DNA from: Cryptomeria japonica
Lineage: Eukaryota > Streptophyta > Pinopsida > Cupressales > Cupressaceae
NCBI RefSeq assembly: GCF_030272615.1
Contig: NC_081411.1
Location: 155,830,971-155,894,970, forward strand
DNA: 64,000 bases
Reading direction: 5' to 3'
The notes beneath the pieces are model-generated. The model was not told where the DNA came from. It was given only the letters and a program-made list of their open reading frames with translations, and searched no databases. A program made the position numbers and the translations under genes. Shown piece after piece: positions 22,535 through 34,483 of this stretch. The first letter of the stretch is position 1. Every line of letters begins with the position of its first letter.

Positions 22535-23027
22535 CCAGAACACATCAGGGTCGGCCACAAAAGATAACATTCTCTAAAACAGGAAAATGCAACGTGTAAA
22601 ATAGGTTGGACCCAAGCGTGAAGATCTCCTTCACCAAGAATGCAAATAAAGTGTGGATCGCCAAGGTCAGCTAAGGGCCAAGGAACATCGATGAAGGTAC
22701 CAAACAAATCCACAAGCCAAGAAATCTCTCTGCACAAGAAAAATTCTCCAACTAGCCGTTAGGCTCAAAACTGCTTCGGGAACCAAGAAATAGATAATCC
22801 AAAAGTGATAACTTGCCAGAAAAGAATCCAAATGAATTGAAAATATGGAATAAGGAACAAGAACTAGTCTGGAAGCCAAAAATTTGATTTGTAACGAAAA
22901 AGGAATAACTACTGAATAATTCCAAAAGTAGCACAAAGAATGCAACACAAAAGAAGAACAACTTAAACGAAAAATACATTTTTGGTTGATGCAAGATTTC
23001 TCATCGACTGTGGATGCTCGTGCATCA
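22137..23027 (-). repeat. 5' LTR of the gypsy element
   Basis: 891 bp, TGATGCAACC...GTGCATCA, a diverged copy of 19250-20068. Its (AT)n run at about 22445-22530 is far longer than in the partner LTR. Confidence 0.85.
22445..22530. repeat. (AT)n microsatellite in LTR, expanded
   Basis: About 43 TA units with one CA interruption near 22489. Short open frames here encode only Ile-Tyr repeats and are not genes. Confidence 0.9.
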
Positions 23028-23067
23028 TTCTATCTTATATAATGACATGTAATCTATTGACCTTGTT

Positions 23068-24245
23068 TTCCCATAGAATTGTAGGGTGATCCCCTTACTA
23101 TTCTAAAGGGCTCATTCAATAACATGTTGGATACTCATGCAAAAATGCTCCTAGTTGTTGGGGGTGGGGGCCCTACTATAACTAGAAAGGAGTGGGTAGT
23201 GGGTCAGTGTTGTAGTTTGTCATACTTTAGACTATAATAAGTGTTGGAGAAAGCCCATTGGGTATGTATTCCTCATACTAATCGGTCATGTTCTCTTTTA
23301 CCAACCTCTATTCCCTCTTTGTTATGTGGGGCATGCATGTATTGAGCTGTGCTCTTGTCAAATCTCGAGCAACTAAGGTGACGCCATCCAAATCAAAGGT
23401 GGAATGCTTGTTTCGATAATCTTGGTGGCTAGTGGGTGGGGGGCGAGGAATTATAGCATCGCCTTGTCTTTCTCTCTTTACGCTAGCCCTTTAGAATTGT
23501 AGGGGGCTAGCCCAACTATTTGTTAGGGGCATGCAGGGTGGGAAACTAACTATAGTTCCTTCCCCCGAGTACCCTGCTTCATAATTAAGAATTTTAGTTC
23601 ATTCATTGAACCCCATAGTTCCCAACCTCCCTGTCTAATAGCCAATAGAATAGTAGGGGCCCACCTAACCCTACATAGCCCTATATCCTCTTGAGAGCCC
23701 ACCCCAATAATTAATGGGTCACTTTTGACCCCATGTCCTAATTAATCGGCTTGCTAGAATATATCAAAATGATCAATTATTCTAGAACGATTCTTGATCT
23801 ATTTTAGCACCCCTACTATTCTAAAGGGCTAGTAGGTTTATTATTAAACTAAGCCCCTAAAATTATATAGATGTGACTTCCCCACAACCCACCCCCTTAT
23901 TATAGCTATTGTAGGGGGTCGAGACTAATTCAAGCCCTACTGTTCTATCGGGGTATGTTGCCCAACTATTCTATGGGGGTGGGGGGCATAGTATGGCTTA
24001 CTTTAGCAAGTTAATTAATGAAGGGCGGGAATGAACTTTATTGACATGGTTCCCAGTTTCCAATTGTTCCCTTATAGACTAAGGCCCAATTTATAGCCCC
24101 CCCTACTATTTTAAAGGGATCTATGGCTTGATGAACTTCAAATTGTCCATCCACAAGATTTTTTATCAATTCATTTGAGGTCTCCGAGGTCTAAATGAAT
24201 GGGGCACTTTTATGGGGGGAGGGCCCCTACAATTCTATGGGGTAT
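23068..24245. repeat. Near-palindromic 19-bp motif cluster, right part
   Basis: Copies in both orientations near 23070-23086, 23092-23110, 23487-23506, 23642-23660, 23809-23828, 23935-23953, 23961-23979, 24097-24118 and 24223-24242. Each is C-rich at one end, AT-rich with a GAATT or GAATA core, and G-rich at the other end. The spacer sequences are otherwise unrelated, G/C-richer than the surroundings and without ORFs. Confidence 0.65.
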
Positions 24246-24249
24246 TTGC

Positions 24250-25865
24250 CTGCGAAAGATTCATTTTTCCACTAGGACCTCTACAATGTGGTGATGGTAA
24301 TGTGAAAGCGGAAGTGGTCCTCTCCATGGCCCCCAATTGACCCTATGTAAAAGCACATAATTGTGTCACATTTCAGGCCAACTTATCAACACAAGTGAAT
24401 TTAAGTAATTCTAACTAAAAATTAATTTTAGTCATACATATGGTCTATAGAGATTCATTATAGCTATCTTATATATGGGATACAAATTTTCCAATTGAGT
24501 TGTCTACTAAATGTATATTTTATACCACTTTGGGTCTAGTTAAGATTTTTTTTTTTTTTTTTTTTTTGTTGAAAAAATCGATGTTTCAAAAACTCCTACT
24601 CTTATAAATAATATATATTTTGAAATATAAAAATACCCTTTTATAGATCTATAAGTGAATTTTCCAAAATATATATATTTTAATATTTTAATTAGTTTTT
24701 TATATTTTTATTGAAAGTAGGTCATCAACACTAAAATATAAGGTTGATAATCTTGTAAAGGAAAAATACTAAAATTTATTTAAATTTTTTGAAAAAAATA
24801 AATGCAATAGAGAAAAGAGTCTATGTCAGGATGATAAAATTATTTTCTAATTTGGATAAATAAATAAGAAAAATGGTGATGCCAAATGGAAAGAGATATA
24901 TTTCAGTACACGCAAATTTTCAAATTTATTGAAAAATATATATACATAAAAAATAGTTAAAAATATATTTTTGCACTAAAGTTTCAAGTTATCAATATAC
25001 ACAAAAAAATTGAAGAAGAAAAGGTAAAATTTACTATATAAAGTGTGACGTCTTGTGTAACTTCAATTTCAACATTTTATTAGCAACTAAATTATAGTGT
25101 TTACTTTATAAGAAAGTATATTCAAATAATTTTTTAATTTTTTAAAAAATTACAAACATAAAATACACAAAAAATTATACATTTTATTAGTTTACATCAT
25201 TTCAAAATTCAAAACATATATTTCACTTTCTATTGATTCAATTTAAAAAGTTGAATTAGCATTGGCCATTTGCTTTATAAATGTGTGACGTGTAGCTTTG
25301 TGCTTTTACCCCCCTACTCTACCCATGATGGAATGGAAGAAGTGGTAGTGGTAAAAACTTTGTTTGACTATGATGTGGGCTAGATATCTAGTTATCCAAT
25401 TGTGAAACTAGACTAGATTGTTTATGCCACCGTATAGAGTATCTGCGAGACCGAGACAGTTGGATTATCAGATCCAACTCGATTCAGGTGTGCCTCCCTA
25501 TAGATATATATGGATCAAGTGGGGAAGGATCGACTGGGTTCTAATAACACTAGCGATTCTGGACAATCCCCACCCCCCAACCCCCTATAGATGTTGATGT
25601 TAAATTGTATACAAAATGTGGCTTCAAGGGTGTTGCCCTTGAAATCCTCTGTCAGTGCATGTAGCCCTTAGACGCTCCATTGGGGGGTGATCCCTCCAGA
25701 TTTTGCAAAGGGGATACCCCACATTGCAGGCCCCCATGCTCATTTATCGATAGTAAACTTTTATTATTGCAAGGTTGAGACACCATTTTCCTATAAACAT
25801 CCCACTTGTTGAGCACTTTGCACGAGCAATAGGTGGGGCACCAACATCATGTTTTAGTTGCTAGG
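24250..25865. other. Gene-free stretch
   Basis: AT-rich, with a T-run of 22 at 24546-24567. No ORF or recognised element. A G/C-richer part near 25.4-25.75 kb has no coding signal that I can support. Confidence 0.4.
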
Positions 25866-25869
25866 AGCC

Positions 25870-27080
25870 AAGAGTCCTATAGAGTCCAAACATCATTTGA
25901 ACTTCTCCCTGTTCCCAATTTTAGTTAAAAAATTTGAAACATTCATCAAAGTATCTACCTTAAATAGCTTCAGTCTACCATCCTCAACAATATCTGTAAC
26001 AAAATGATATGGAAAATCAATGTGTTAAGTCCTGGCATGAAATGTCAGGTTCTTAGCTAGGTAGTTTGTACTCTAACTGTCACAATAAATTGTCATTACA
26101 CCTTGTTTTATTTTAATATCTAAAAATAATCTCTTAATCCAAAAGTCTTCTTAACAAGCATGAGTAGCCACCATATACACTTCTTTAGTAGTGGTCAAAG
26201 AAACTACAACCTATCACTTACTCATCCAATTGATTGCTCTATGAAATAAAGTAAACACATAAGCACTAGTGGATATTTTTCTATCTACATCACCTTCCTA
26301 GTTTGAATCTGCATAACCATTAATATCAATGGGTATCTTGTCTCATATCAAATTACCATGATAACAATTAAATCGACTAGGAATAGACATATCTAAATGA
26401 GAATCATCACCCAAGTACACCTTACTTGCCATCATATTATTCATATTTGAAAAGCCAAAATCTATTATAAGTCATATAAGAAGATGCACCTAAGTCAATT
26501 AACCACACATCATTACCTTCATGATTAGCGAAAGCTATAATGAATTCACATTACCATCATCCTTCTTGGACTCAAAATCATAATCAAATTTATTTATTTT
26601 ATTCTTCTTTTCTTCTTTGAATCCTTGTAGAAGCATCCAATTTTACCACAATTCTAAAAAATAACTTTGGACTCTCCATGAGATTTAGATCTCCCATGAT
26701 TTGACTTGGATTTATCATGCTTCTCATTCCTTTTGGCATTTTCCTTAGGTATGAATACTTAGGACCTACTTATCACTAATGGATACCTTCCTCCTCACCT
26801 CTCCAAAAAGACGAGAACCCACCACATCATTAGACTACAAAACAACATAAGTACCACCAATAATCATAACAAAATAATCTCATGAATCAGGTAATGATAA
26901 AAACAAGATCTATCATTTCTCCTCCTCTTCCATCTTGACACTAATAGATGTGAATTGAACCACCAACATATTGAATGCTTTCGAGTGGTTTTTAATTTAT
27001 CCACCCTCTTCCATTCTCAAGGAATACAAATTATTCCTCAAGAAAGTTTTATTCACTAGAGACTTTTGTAATATGCTAAG
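25870..27080 (-). pseudogene. Copia relic: gag, protease start and RNase H fused by deletion
   Basis: Minus strand, high to low: LYSLRMEEGG...FNMLVVQFTSISVKMEEEE (about 27045-26920), the copia gag region; a worn knuckle (NCGKIGCFYKD, about 26655-26620); NDVWLIDLGASSYMTYNRF (about 26515-26455), the protease active-site region; then directly NGYADSN...EGDVDRKISTSAYVFTLF (about 26320-26240) and IYCDSQSTNYLAKN...HIDFPYHFV (about 26085-26000), the C-terminal RNase H. Integrase and reverse transcriptase are deleted. Stops and small shifts throughout. Confidence 0.82.
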
Positions 27081-27084
27081 TATT

Positions 27085-28024
27085 TCTAAAGGAAATAATA
27101 AGGAAATTCTATTCAATTGCATAAAATAAATTCTATCTTTTACATGTATGAATTTTCTTTTTTAGCTTTTTGAACTATTTTGAATAAGAGATATTAAGTA
27201 ATCATATGATTAAATTGAATGAATTTATACAAAAAGGAAGATAACTTATAGTTTTCTTCTAACATAATTACCATGAAAAAGTAAATAAGAAGGATTAGAG
27301 TTTATAGAAGTTTTCTTTCCAATATAATATCTCTTACAAGTCTTGACTTATTCTGTAGGAGGGAGAGCATCATCAAGGCACGACAAACCTAGTGGTCCAC
27401 TACACACCTTCCTTATGAAAGTGGCCCTACCCTTCACAAGGGTGCAGACAAAGGACTAAGTCTAATTGCCATATGAGCTTGGCCTTTAGAACCTACACCA
27501 CTCTAGTTAGTCACCTACTATATGTACCTCCCAACTAGCATGACCTTTTGACTAGGTAGTGTATCTAGATCTAGTGAATTGATAGGCACATGCAAAACAT
27601 TGTGTTGACTTGGCCAAATGTTTTATATAATTTTAAAAGTACGTTGAATGTGTGTTGTCACTGTCCACCACCCTAGTAGGCTTGTTACTACACACTCAAT
27701 TTATAGTACACTTGACTTGATGGACTTAACCATTATGACATGTTAACACTACATTCTACAAGACTTCATTAAATTGAGATTTTATGTAGTCAACTTGTAA
27801 TTTCAACTTCTTAATAAATATTAATGCATAGTTAAGTTTTATCACACTAGCTAGTAAGTTATAATTTTAAGTTTGTCATGGTCTAACTTCTCTCCTCTAT
27901 CTAGGATTACTTCCCAACCCTCTAGATGGAGAATTTACACATAGGGTTGCTCAAGAGTTACTACTCTTAGTTCATGATTCATATTATTCAATCTCATTAT
28001 TTAATAATATATGCAAGTGGATGT
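27085..28024. other. Gene-free stretch left of the inverted LTR structure
   Basis: No recognisable gene. It may contain the eroded 5' end of the copia relic. It contains none of the E2 sequence that should lie at the outer edge if the large-LTR element had simply inserted into E2. Confidence 0.4.
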
Positions 28025-31000
28025 TGTTGTTCACCAAAAGTGATAACCCAAGACACCTGTAAATCTATCTATGAGATAGCCAATCTCAATCAATGAAACA
28101 CCTCAGGGCTTGGACAACATAAGATAGGATCCTAATGATCCTCCTGCACTTCAGGTTCTGCTAGACCTAGGGGGGGACACCCTTTTGATGCATTAAATAC
28201 AATAATTACAGACACATAACTGCATCAACACTAAGCAGATAAATCATTTCACAAGCTCAATAGATTAAGAAACATTACAAATTGGCTAGATCTGTACAAA
28301 CAATAGGATGAAACAGAGCTTGGAAAGAATGGAACACAAACACCCCTAAACATGAAGGGAAATTAGATTTGTCGTTTAAAATATATATCTGAAAACATCC
28401 CCAAACTTGCAAGACCAGTGCCTTGTTCATTGGGCAACAGAGTCACAGACAAAACTGCAAATATGAATCATAGATGCAAGCTTATTTTCCTTAAACAAAA
28501 TATTCATGCACCAATACCTTATATTAATGCACTATTTGATTCATTCACAAATTTATCAAATCTGGATACACATTTCATCATTCATGACTGACTACAGAAT
28601 TTAAAACCTTCCTTGAAGGATACCTATAAACAGTCACACAATTTCCTTAAAATTGACAAATCTTCATCCTCCTTGAGGATTCAATTTATGATAATGAAAT
28701 GCATACTTAGAGAAAATAGTGTGAGGAATTTATTCATGCCTGACACAAGCCAGACCTGCAACTAAAATCACATTTACAACAATGCACTGCAATCTCTGTA
28801 CCCTGAAACCAAACAGAAGCATTCACAAATCTGGGTCATGATATTCAGAAAGTGGAAGCCATCAAATCTGGAGCATTTTCCAAATTTCTAGAACCCTTAC
28901 AACTGAGAAGAATTCAGAATAAAAAGAGGAGGGAAGAAAATCAAATCTGCAACTGAATTGCCAAGTGTCTCCTCTCTAACTAAATTTTGTTCCCATGGAA
29001 ACTACCTCCAAAATATCCCACATTTATCAAAATTAACCTCATAATCAGATTCCTCACTCCGAGAGCTTTCCAGCGATATATAATACTTTATATTTTGGCC
29101 AAAATTTAGACCCTGGGCGAATTAATTCCGATTTGTGCTCAGTCATTTAAATATTTCGAATTTTAATATAGTCAGAACTATATTATTTATTCATTTTAAT
29201 TTTGATTTTTGCCTCCATTTGTGCTCTGACGCCTTGCCACATGGCGGCCTCTGATTGGTCGATGGGGTTGATCGGACGCCACCTGGGATGACACCTCATC
29301 ACCGCCACGTCATCTACTTCGTCACTGCTACTTGGCTGCCACGTCATCTGCTTCGTCACTGCCACTTGGCTACCACATCATCGCCACTAGGTTGCCACTT
29401 GTGCGCCAACTGTGTGCCACCTCACCGGGACCCACCTGCTAGACTGCCACCTATCACGACACGTGGACGACTCTTGTTCACTTTCACTATTTCGCAAGGT
29501 GTAACTCGCGTGCATCTTCCTTTCGTGAAATAGCACGCACCGTCGATCCATCTCGAACTTGCTCACTCGTTAACTTGACATTTCTCTAAAAAATTTTGCC
29601 TGTCTGCCTCGAGAAGCATGCCTGTGTGGGGTCCACCTAGTCACCATCCAGTCAACTCCTCTGTCACCTCGGGAAGCTTGCTCACGCGTGGGCCCGCCCT
29701 GGGCGCCCATAGGCACCATCTGTCAAAAGCCTTTATGGCTTAGACATATTACTATAGTGCGTTTTTGTTTATAAACATCAAAAAAGTCCACTTCCCAACC
29801 AATGTGGGATAATGCATTATGCCTGGGACTGCGATTTTGGAGCTTTTCTCTGAGTTTTTAATGGCGCTGCCCATTCATTTTGTGTGGGATTTTAATACCC
29901 CCTTCCATTTTATTTACTTGGATGATTTCATGGTCCACATGAGGGAGGAGACTGGTGTTACCTTGTTTGCATTATGCTTTAAAAACATTTTAAAAAAACC
30001 AAAAATTTCTCCTAGCTACAACACACGACAGAGAGGATTGGCACATGTTTTAAAATCTTTCAAACTTACAACACCATAACATGTGCCACGCAAAAGGAGG
30101 GTACTGCTGTAGATTGCATTTGTTTGAAAGTTTAAATTGCACTCCCAGCCATCACACACAGCAAGGAGAATGCTGTGAAGGATGGAGAATTTGGCTTTTG
30201 CTTGGAATTTCACCATGGGGCTGCTGTATGTGGGAGGAAGGGAAGCCATTCAAGTGTTGCATTTTAATAAACTTCAAAGCTGCCCTCTCCAACACTTCCA
30301 AATGTGTTTGCTTGAAAGTTAAAATAGCCTCCAAACTCCACAGTAGAGGGGGGAATTTGGCATTGGAGTTTTTCATATGCCATGTGAGGAAGGGAATAGT
30401 TTGGTTGGAGCTGCTGTCTGTTTGCACTTGAAGACCAATGCCACTGCTGCTATTTACAAACTCCAATGCTTAACCACTTGGTTTCAACACTACCTGTGTG
30501 CATTTTCTTGAAAATTTTAATTGCTGCTCATACATGGAAGGATTGGCTGGCGATTGAACTTGCTGCCACATTAACTTTGAAATTTGCTTAAAACCTCCTT
30601 TCAACACCACACATAGGAGGACATTGGCATGGTTACTAATTTGCATTGGATTGGAAGTTGTACTCTTTCACTTGCCACGCAAAGAAAGGATTATTGGCTG
30701 CCTTGTAAATTTGGAATTACACCTACCAACATTTGCATTGAAAACTTATAATGCCTCATTTGTTAACTACCAATTTGTAATTTGGTTTAATAAATGTGCC
30801 TTTGTATTTCGACTGCACAGGAGATGGATTTTATCATCATCACTCTTATAACATGTTTCAAAATCAAAATCCAAATTTAGATACTCTAAAAATCTCTCAG
30901 TGAACAAAGTCGCCAATAAAAATAATAAGGCACAGGCATGATCCAGGTCAGGCCCCAAAGTGGGTCCGACTAAAATTTTTTTTGTTTTCATGCAAATGAC

Positions 31001-32072
31001 CCCTGGAATGCTTCACGGACCTCAAACATACCTCCAGAAATGATCGGCATCATTTTTGGATCATTAATCCACATTTTACAACCTTTAGGCAATTACGCCA
31101 CAATTTTCGCATTTAATCACGAAGACCTAATTTTCAAACCTGTCAAAACACCTTTCTGGAGCTCGCCATCTGACAAGAATGTATTTTGATATACAAGGAT
31201 GACATCTACCAAACGGTTTCTCAAGATGAGTCCTGAGCGAAGAGATATTAATTTCTGAAAACTGCCAACTGGCTTTGTTGACACCGCGGACCTGATGAAG
31301 TCAATGTTCTGGCAACACATGATGCCTTTCTCAAAAATATCAAACAACCTCCGTAGGTCCTCAAATTTGGAACATAGGTACCTTAAAGTACATATTAAAT
31401 CTTTGAATTCTCAGTTCGATCACCAGACTGACAGGATGCAAATGGCGCGCTCACCAAAACAGCTACATTAACTAATATAACACTGGAGTGCAGATAACTA
31501 AATTTGATGGCAAAATGAGCTCTTTTGAAAACCGATCAAACGGATTGGTAGAGCCTTGAAATTTGAAATGTAGCTCACCATTTATACCAACATTAGCCTG
31601 GAACAAACATTCTGACATGACGCTCACTAGGACATTTTTACACTTGTGCAAACATCCCAAACTACAAACGGATTGAGCTTTGAAAACTGAGCAAACGGAT
31701 TCATAAGGACTTGAAATTTTGCATGTTGACTCACATTTATGCGTAAAATTCAATCCATTTTGAAATTCTTCATGATAATAAACATGACAAAAGATATAAA
31801 CACCCAAAGTAGGCTACTTAATAAAATTTGCACTTGTGCCTAGAATGCACTTTCAGTTCACCCCTCGAAATGGGTACCTAGTAAACTTATCCAAATTGAA
31901 TTCTGAAAGTTGCACATCACTGCATAGGCCAAATGAAATGTGTGGGACATGAATCCCGATCCTTACCCTCTGAAAATCAACCGGCTTCATTTTACCCCCT
32001 TGCTAACTAGACCATTCAAACTGACTTATTTTAATTATTTGGAAATGCAGGGCAAAATTTTGAAATGGGCCT
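28025..32072 (-). repeat. Large LTR (about 4 kb), left arm of an inverted pair
   Basis: The reverse complement matches 34484-38469 nearly end to end, with about one mismatch per few tens of bases in the parts I compared. The outer end is TGTTGTTC (LTR end GAACAACA on the minus strand). Homology fades at about 32072; TGTTGGGA at 32107 on the minus strand is a possible true LTR start. Landmarks are the C/T-rich LTR end near 28150-28180, the ACGT-box repeats near 29.3 kb and a degenerate internal repeat with GAAAGTTTAAATTGC-like phrases at 30.05-30.8 kb. No coding capacity is credible within the arm. Confidence 0.8.
29290..29400 (-). promoter_or_regulatory. ACGT-box tandem repeat in the large LTR, left arm
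   Basis: Two and a half copies of a unit of about 34-35 bp: CCACGTCATC + TRCTTCGTCACTGC + ACTTGGCT. CACGTCA is the core bound by plant bZIP factors. The right arm (about 37130-37205) has one unit fewer. Confidence 0.5.
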
Positions 32073-32108
32073 ATAAACTTGACTTAGTTTTTTAAATACT
32101 CCCAACAG

Positions 32109-32124
32109 TGGCTCTGACTGGGGA
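32109..32124 (+). other. Primer-site-like sequence beside the left arm
   Basis: TGGCTCTGACTGGGGA, preceded by TCCCAACA (32100-32107). It resembles the primer-site sequence at 38474-38491 with a two-base deletion. If real, it is in + orientation and would follow an LTR end at 32107. This conflicts with the minus orientation of the left arm, so its meaning is unclear. Confidence 0.3.
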
Positions 32125-32341
32125 TGGTTGATTGCAAGATCAACACAAGAATCCAAATATCTTTGGTTAAGCAGACCACCCAAAAACGGATCATTCTTCT
32201 CTCAATTCTTCTCTTCTCAAAATAGGGCTTCCTTATTCTACCCAAACAGCAGGGCATCTTATTGAAAACCACACAATAGAAAGCAAAGCGACTGTACAAA
32301 ATATACAACTTATAAATGGCCCTGGGCCATCAAAATTGAAA

Positions 32342-33931
32342 TCAATTCTTACCTCTGTCAAACACATGATTTTCATTTCCACAAACTGGAGGTAAGTTGA
32401 GATCATCATTCCAATTTGCCTGACCAAAAACACTTCCATTTCCAATCGGCTGATCACATAAAACATAATCAGCAGCATGTTCATAATCACGATATCTCTG
32501 AAAATCAAACACATGCTGAAAGGACTGATCACTAGGTGACATACGAGTGCCATACTCTTTACCATTCTTTCCTAGCTGAAATGAAAAGTGGCCTAACTCA
32601 TTCTGAAAGTTGAAAACATCAGGCACATCTATATTACTAGTTTGCTCAAATGATGAACACTCCTCCACAATGATGGCTTGCAAACTAGAGAGGAAAACTT
32701 CCTCATAACATGATTGCACTTCCACTTGTTGATCACAAAAACTATCAGCATTTTGCACACATGAAAGTACATGATTTTTACTTGCCAATGGTTCATTTCC
32801 TCCTTGCAAATCTGAGAAAAACACCCCAGATCTGTCATGTCTTCTAAAAGGTAGATCCTCATAATGCATATCAAAGCTAGAATTCATATTAACATATGAA
32901 CCTTCATTATCATACTTATCAACCATATATGCATTATCATTTTGTCTATCAAACATAGGAAAAGAATCAACATCATATGTATCATTTTTTACACCCTCAA
33001 AAACATCATTAGAATCAAAACATATACTGAGTGGGTATGAAAGATTGGGCACATTTTTGAATCCACATCTCTGAAAATCAGCAACTAAGAGTTCTGAAAT
33101 TTGCTCACTACATAGTGAACCTCCTTCTTCATTTTCATTTTCCTTGGCTTCATCCTCTGAGCTATAAACATTGTCCCAATCTAATAAAGGTATTGGATCT
33201 GCAGTGCTCATGTCTCTATGCACATATCCTTTATCACAACAACTTGCATCTGCATCATATTCTTTATCACGCTGCTCATAATGTGTTGCTACATGTTGCA
33301 ACATAGTTTCATAACTGGGGTTGCAAACATCTTGTGGATTGAAATCAACAACAAGGTGATCTACATCATTAGCATCTAAAACCTCAACGACCTCATGATT
33401 AGTTGAACAATCACTATTCTCACAAATTTCTTCTCGCTCTGAATACACATCTGAACTTTCATGATGAGAATAATCACATTCAACATCATAGGAGGTACAT
33501 CCACTCAGGGGCTCATCTCCTTCATTATTTTTAATCTTGTGCATATTTTCAGATTGGTTACTTTCAATCATATCTATCCATTTTTTAATAGATTCAACAC
33601 ATTCTTCTCTGAAGGCAGTAGACCAATTAACTGAGTTAGGCTCATAAAGCTCTAAGAATATCTCAATTAAAATGGACTCAGGGGGTCTATTATCAGTTGA
33701 AAGCTCATTCAATGTAGCTAAAATTATTTCATAGAAGACATATGATGATTCTCCTTTACTTCTTAGCCCTACTTTCCCTTTTAACAACCAGACAAATCTC
33801 TCTTGGATCATTTGAAGACATTTTTCAATTTCTATATTAATCTCTTTCAAATTTGACAAAGGATTCTCGGATCTAGGAACTACATCTGGATCCATCAGGT
33901 TTATAGCATTCACTGAACCATTTTCATGCAT
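32342..33931 (-). CDS. Uninterrupted 529-codon acidic ORF between inverted LTRs
   Basis: ATG at 33931 to TGA at 32342 on the minus strand, with no internal stop although nearly every other long frame in the window is broken. Residues about 25-115 look folded (LLKGKVGLRSKGESSYVFYE, then NWSTAFREECVESIKKWIDM). The rest is acidic, rich in Asp, Glu, Ser and Asn with scattered Cys, and likely disordered. No protease, zinc-knuckle, transposase or polymerase motif. The last codons overlap a strong splice-donor match (AGAG|GTAAGA, exon end at 32353), so the protein could continue in a spliced form. By position it would be the gag-side ORF of a large-LTR derivative; Ogre-type elements carry an extra ORF of unknown function, but homology to that is not shown. 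It could also be a captured host gene. Confidence 0.55.
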   Translation of the reverse strand: MHENGSVNAINLMDPDVVPRSENPLSNLKEINIEIEKCLQMIQERFVWLLKGKVGLRSKGESSYVFYEIILATLNELSTDNRPPESILIEIFLELYEPNSVNWSTAFREECVESIKKWIDMIESNQSENMHKIKNNEGDEPLSGCTSYDVECDYSHHESSDVYSEREEICENSDCSTNHEVVEVLDANDVDHLVVDFNPQDVCNPSYETMLQHVATHYEQRDKEYDADASCCDKGYVHRDMSTADPIPLLDWDNVYSSEDEAKENENEEGGSLCSEQISELLVADFQRCGFKNVPNLSYPLSICFDSNDVFEGVKNDTYDVDSFPMFDRQNDNAYMVDKYDNEGSYVNMNSSFDMHYEDLPFRRHDRSGVFFSDLQGGNEPLASKNHVLSCVQNADSFCDQQVEVQSCYEEVFLSSLQAIIVEECSSFEQTSNIDVPDVFNFQNELGHFSFQLGKNGKEYGTRMSPSDQSFQHVFDFQRYRDYEHAADYVLCDQPIGNGSVFGQANWNDDLNLPPVCGNENHVFDRGKN

Positions 33932-34479
33932 CTTACTATTTTTAAAAAATCTTTTAAAACATTGCAGTCACTAATTTTCCAAATTTGCATACTACTGAAG
34001 ATCATAAACACTAGATATTGCAGCAGCATAGATATGCAAATTAATCTTGAAATTCTTCTTTCCCTCTAATTCTTCTTTCCCTCTAGACTAGTGTTGTTCA
34101 CTAAATGGGAAAACGACATTACACATTCTAATTTTCAGAACAAATATCTTTGCATTTGAAACCTCTGAAAATACCTGGAGATTTGCAGCTATAAACTCTT
34201 GCAGATCTAGAGATTTACTTCACCTTTAGCATGGTCTTTTACATTAGAGTCGCCACCTCTTGCACAGAGGATATTTTGAATAGCAGAACCATTCAATCAC
34301 AAATTTAATTCTAATTACTCCTTTGATCTCGTTGCAACAAACACTGTTCCAGGTTGTTCAATACTGGTATGAACCACAGAGTCGCCACCCAACTAAGGAA
34401 TTGGGAAAAATTCACATACAGCTGAAAGAACTTCTCACAACTTTCAACCATGCATTCACTGTTACTCCTTCATAAAGTA
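33932..34479 (-). other. Leader between right arm and the 529-codon ORF
   Basis: No ORF. On the minus strand GGTGGCGACTCT occurs twice (34389-34378 and 34257-34246). This is close to the first half of the tRNA-Arg-type primer site TGGCGACTCCGCTGGGGA used by Tat/Ogre elements. It is probably the 5' untranslated leader of the ORF. Confidence 0.45.
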
Positions 34480-34483
34480 TGAT

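Larger units (their letters stand above)
19250..23027 (-). mobile_element. Pol-less Ty3/gypsy element with both LTRs
   Basis: Two direct repeats starting TGATGCA and ending TGCATCA bound a 2.07-kb interior. The flanks TTCTC (19245-19249) and TTCTA (23028-23032) match at four of five bases, a worn target duplication. Reading minus, the primer site follows the 5' LTR, then gag, a zinc-knuckle remnant, an aspartic protease and the LGRPWQFDR segment. The element then jumps to the 3' LTR. Reverse transcriptase, RNase H and integrase are missing. The element split the 19-bp motif region. Confidence 0.85.

Noticed and set aside
22368-22577. Frame encoding Ile-Tyr repeats
   Set aside because: Translation of an (AT)n microsatellite.
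18330-24245. Repeated near-palindromic motifs looked like a CRISPR-style array
   Set aside because: Spacing is irregular, both orientations occur, copies vary, and the sequence is plant nuclear DNA.
29183-29533. Open frames of 60-116 codons within both large-LTR arms (also about 30.0-30.5 and 36.1-37.3 kb)
   Set aside because: They occur on both strands, differ in length between the arms and show no motif; they are chance frames in LTR sequence.
33115-33306. + strand frame inside the 529-codon ORF
   Set aside because: Short, antisense and low in complexity (Leu/His-rich); the minus-strand frame is far longer.
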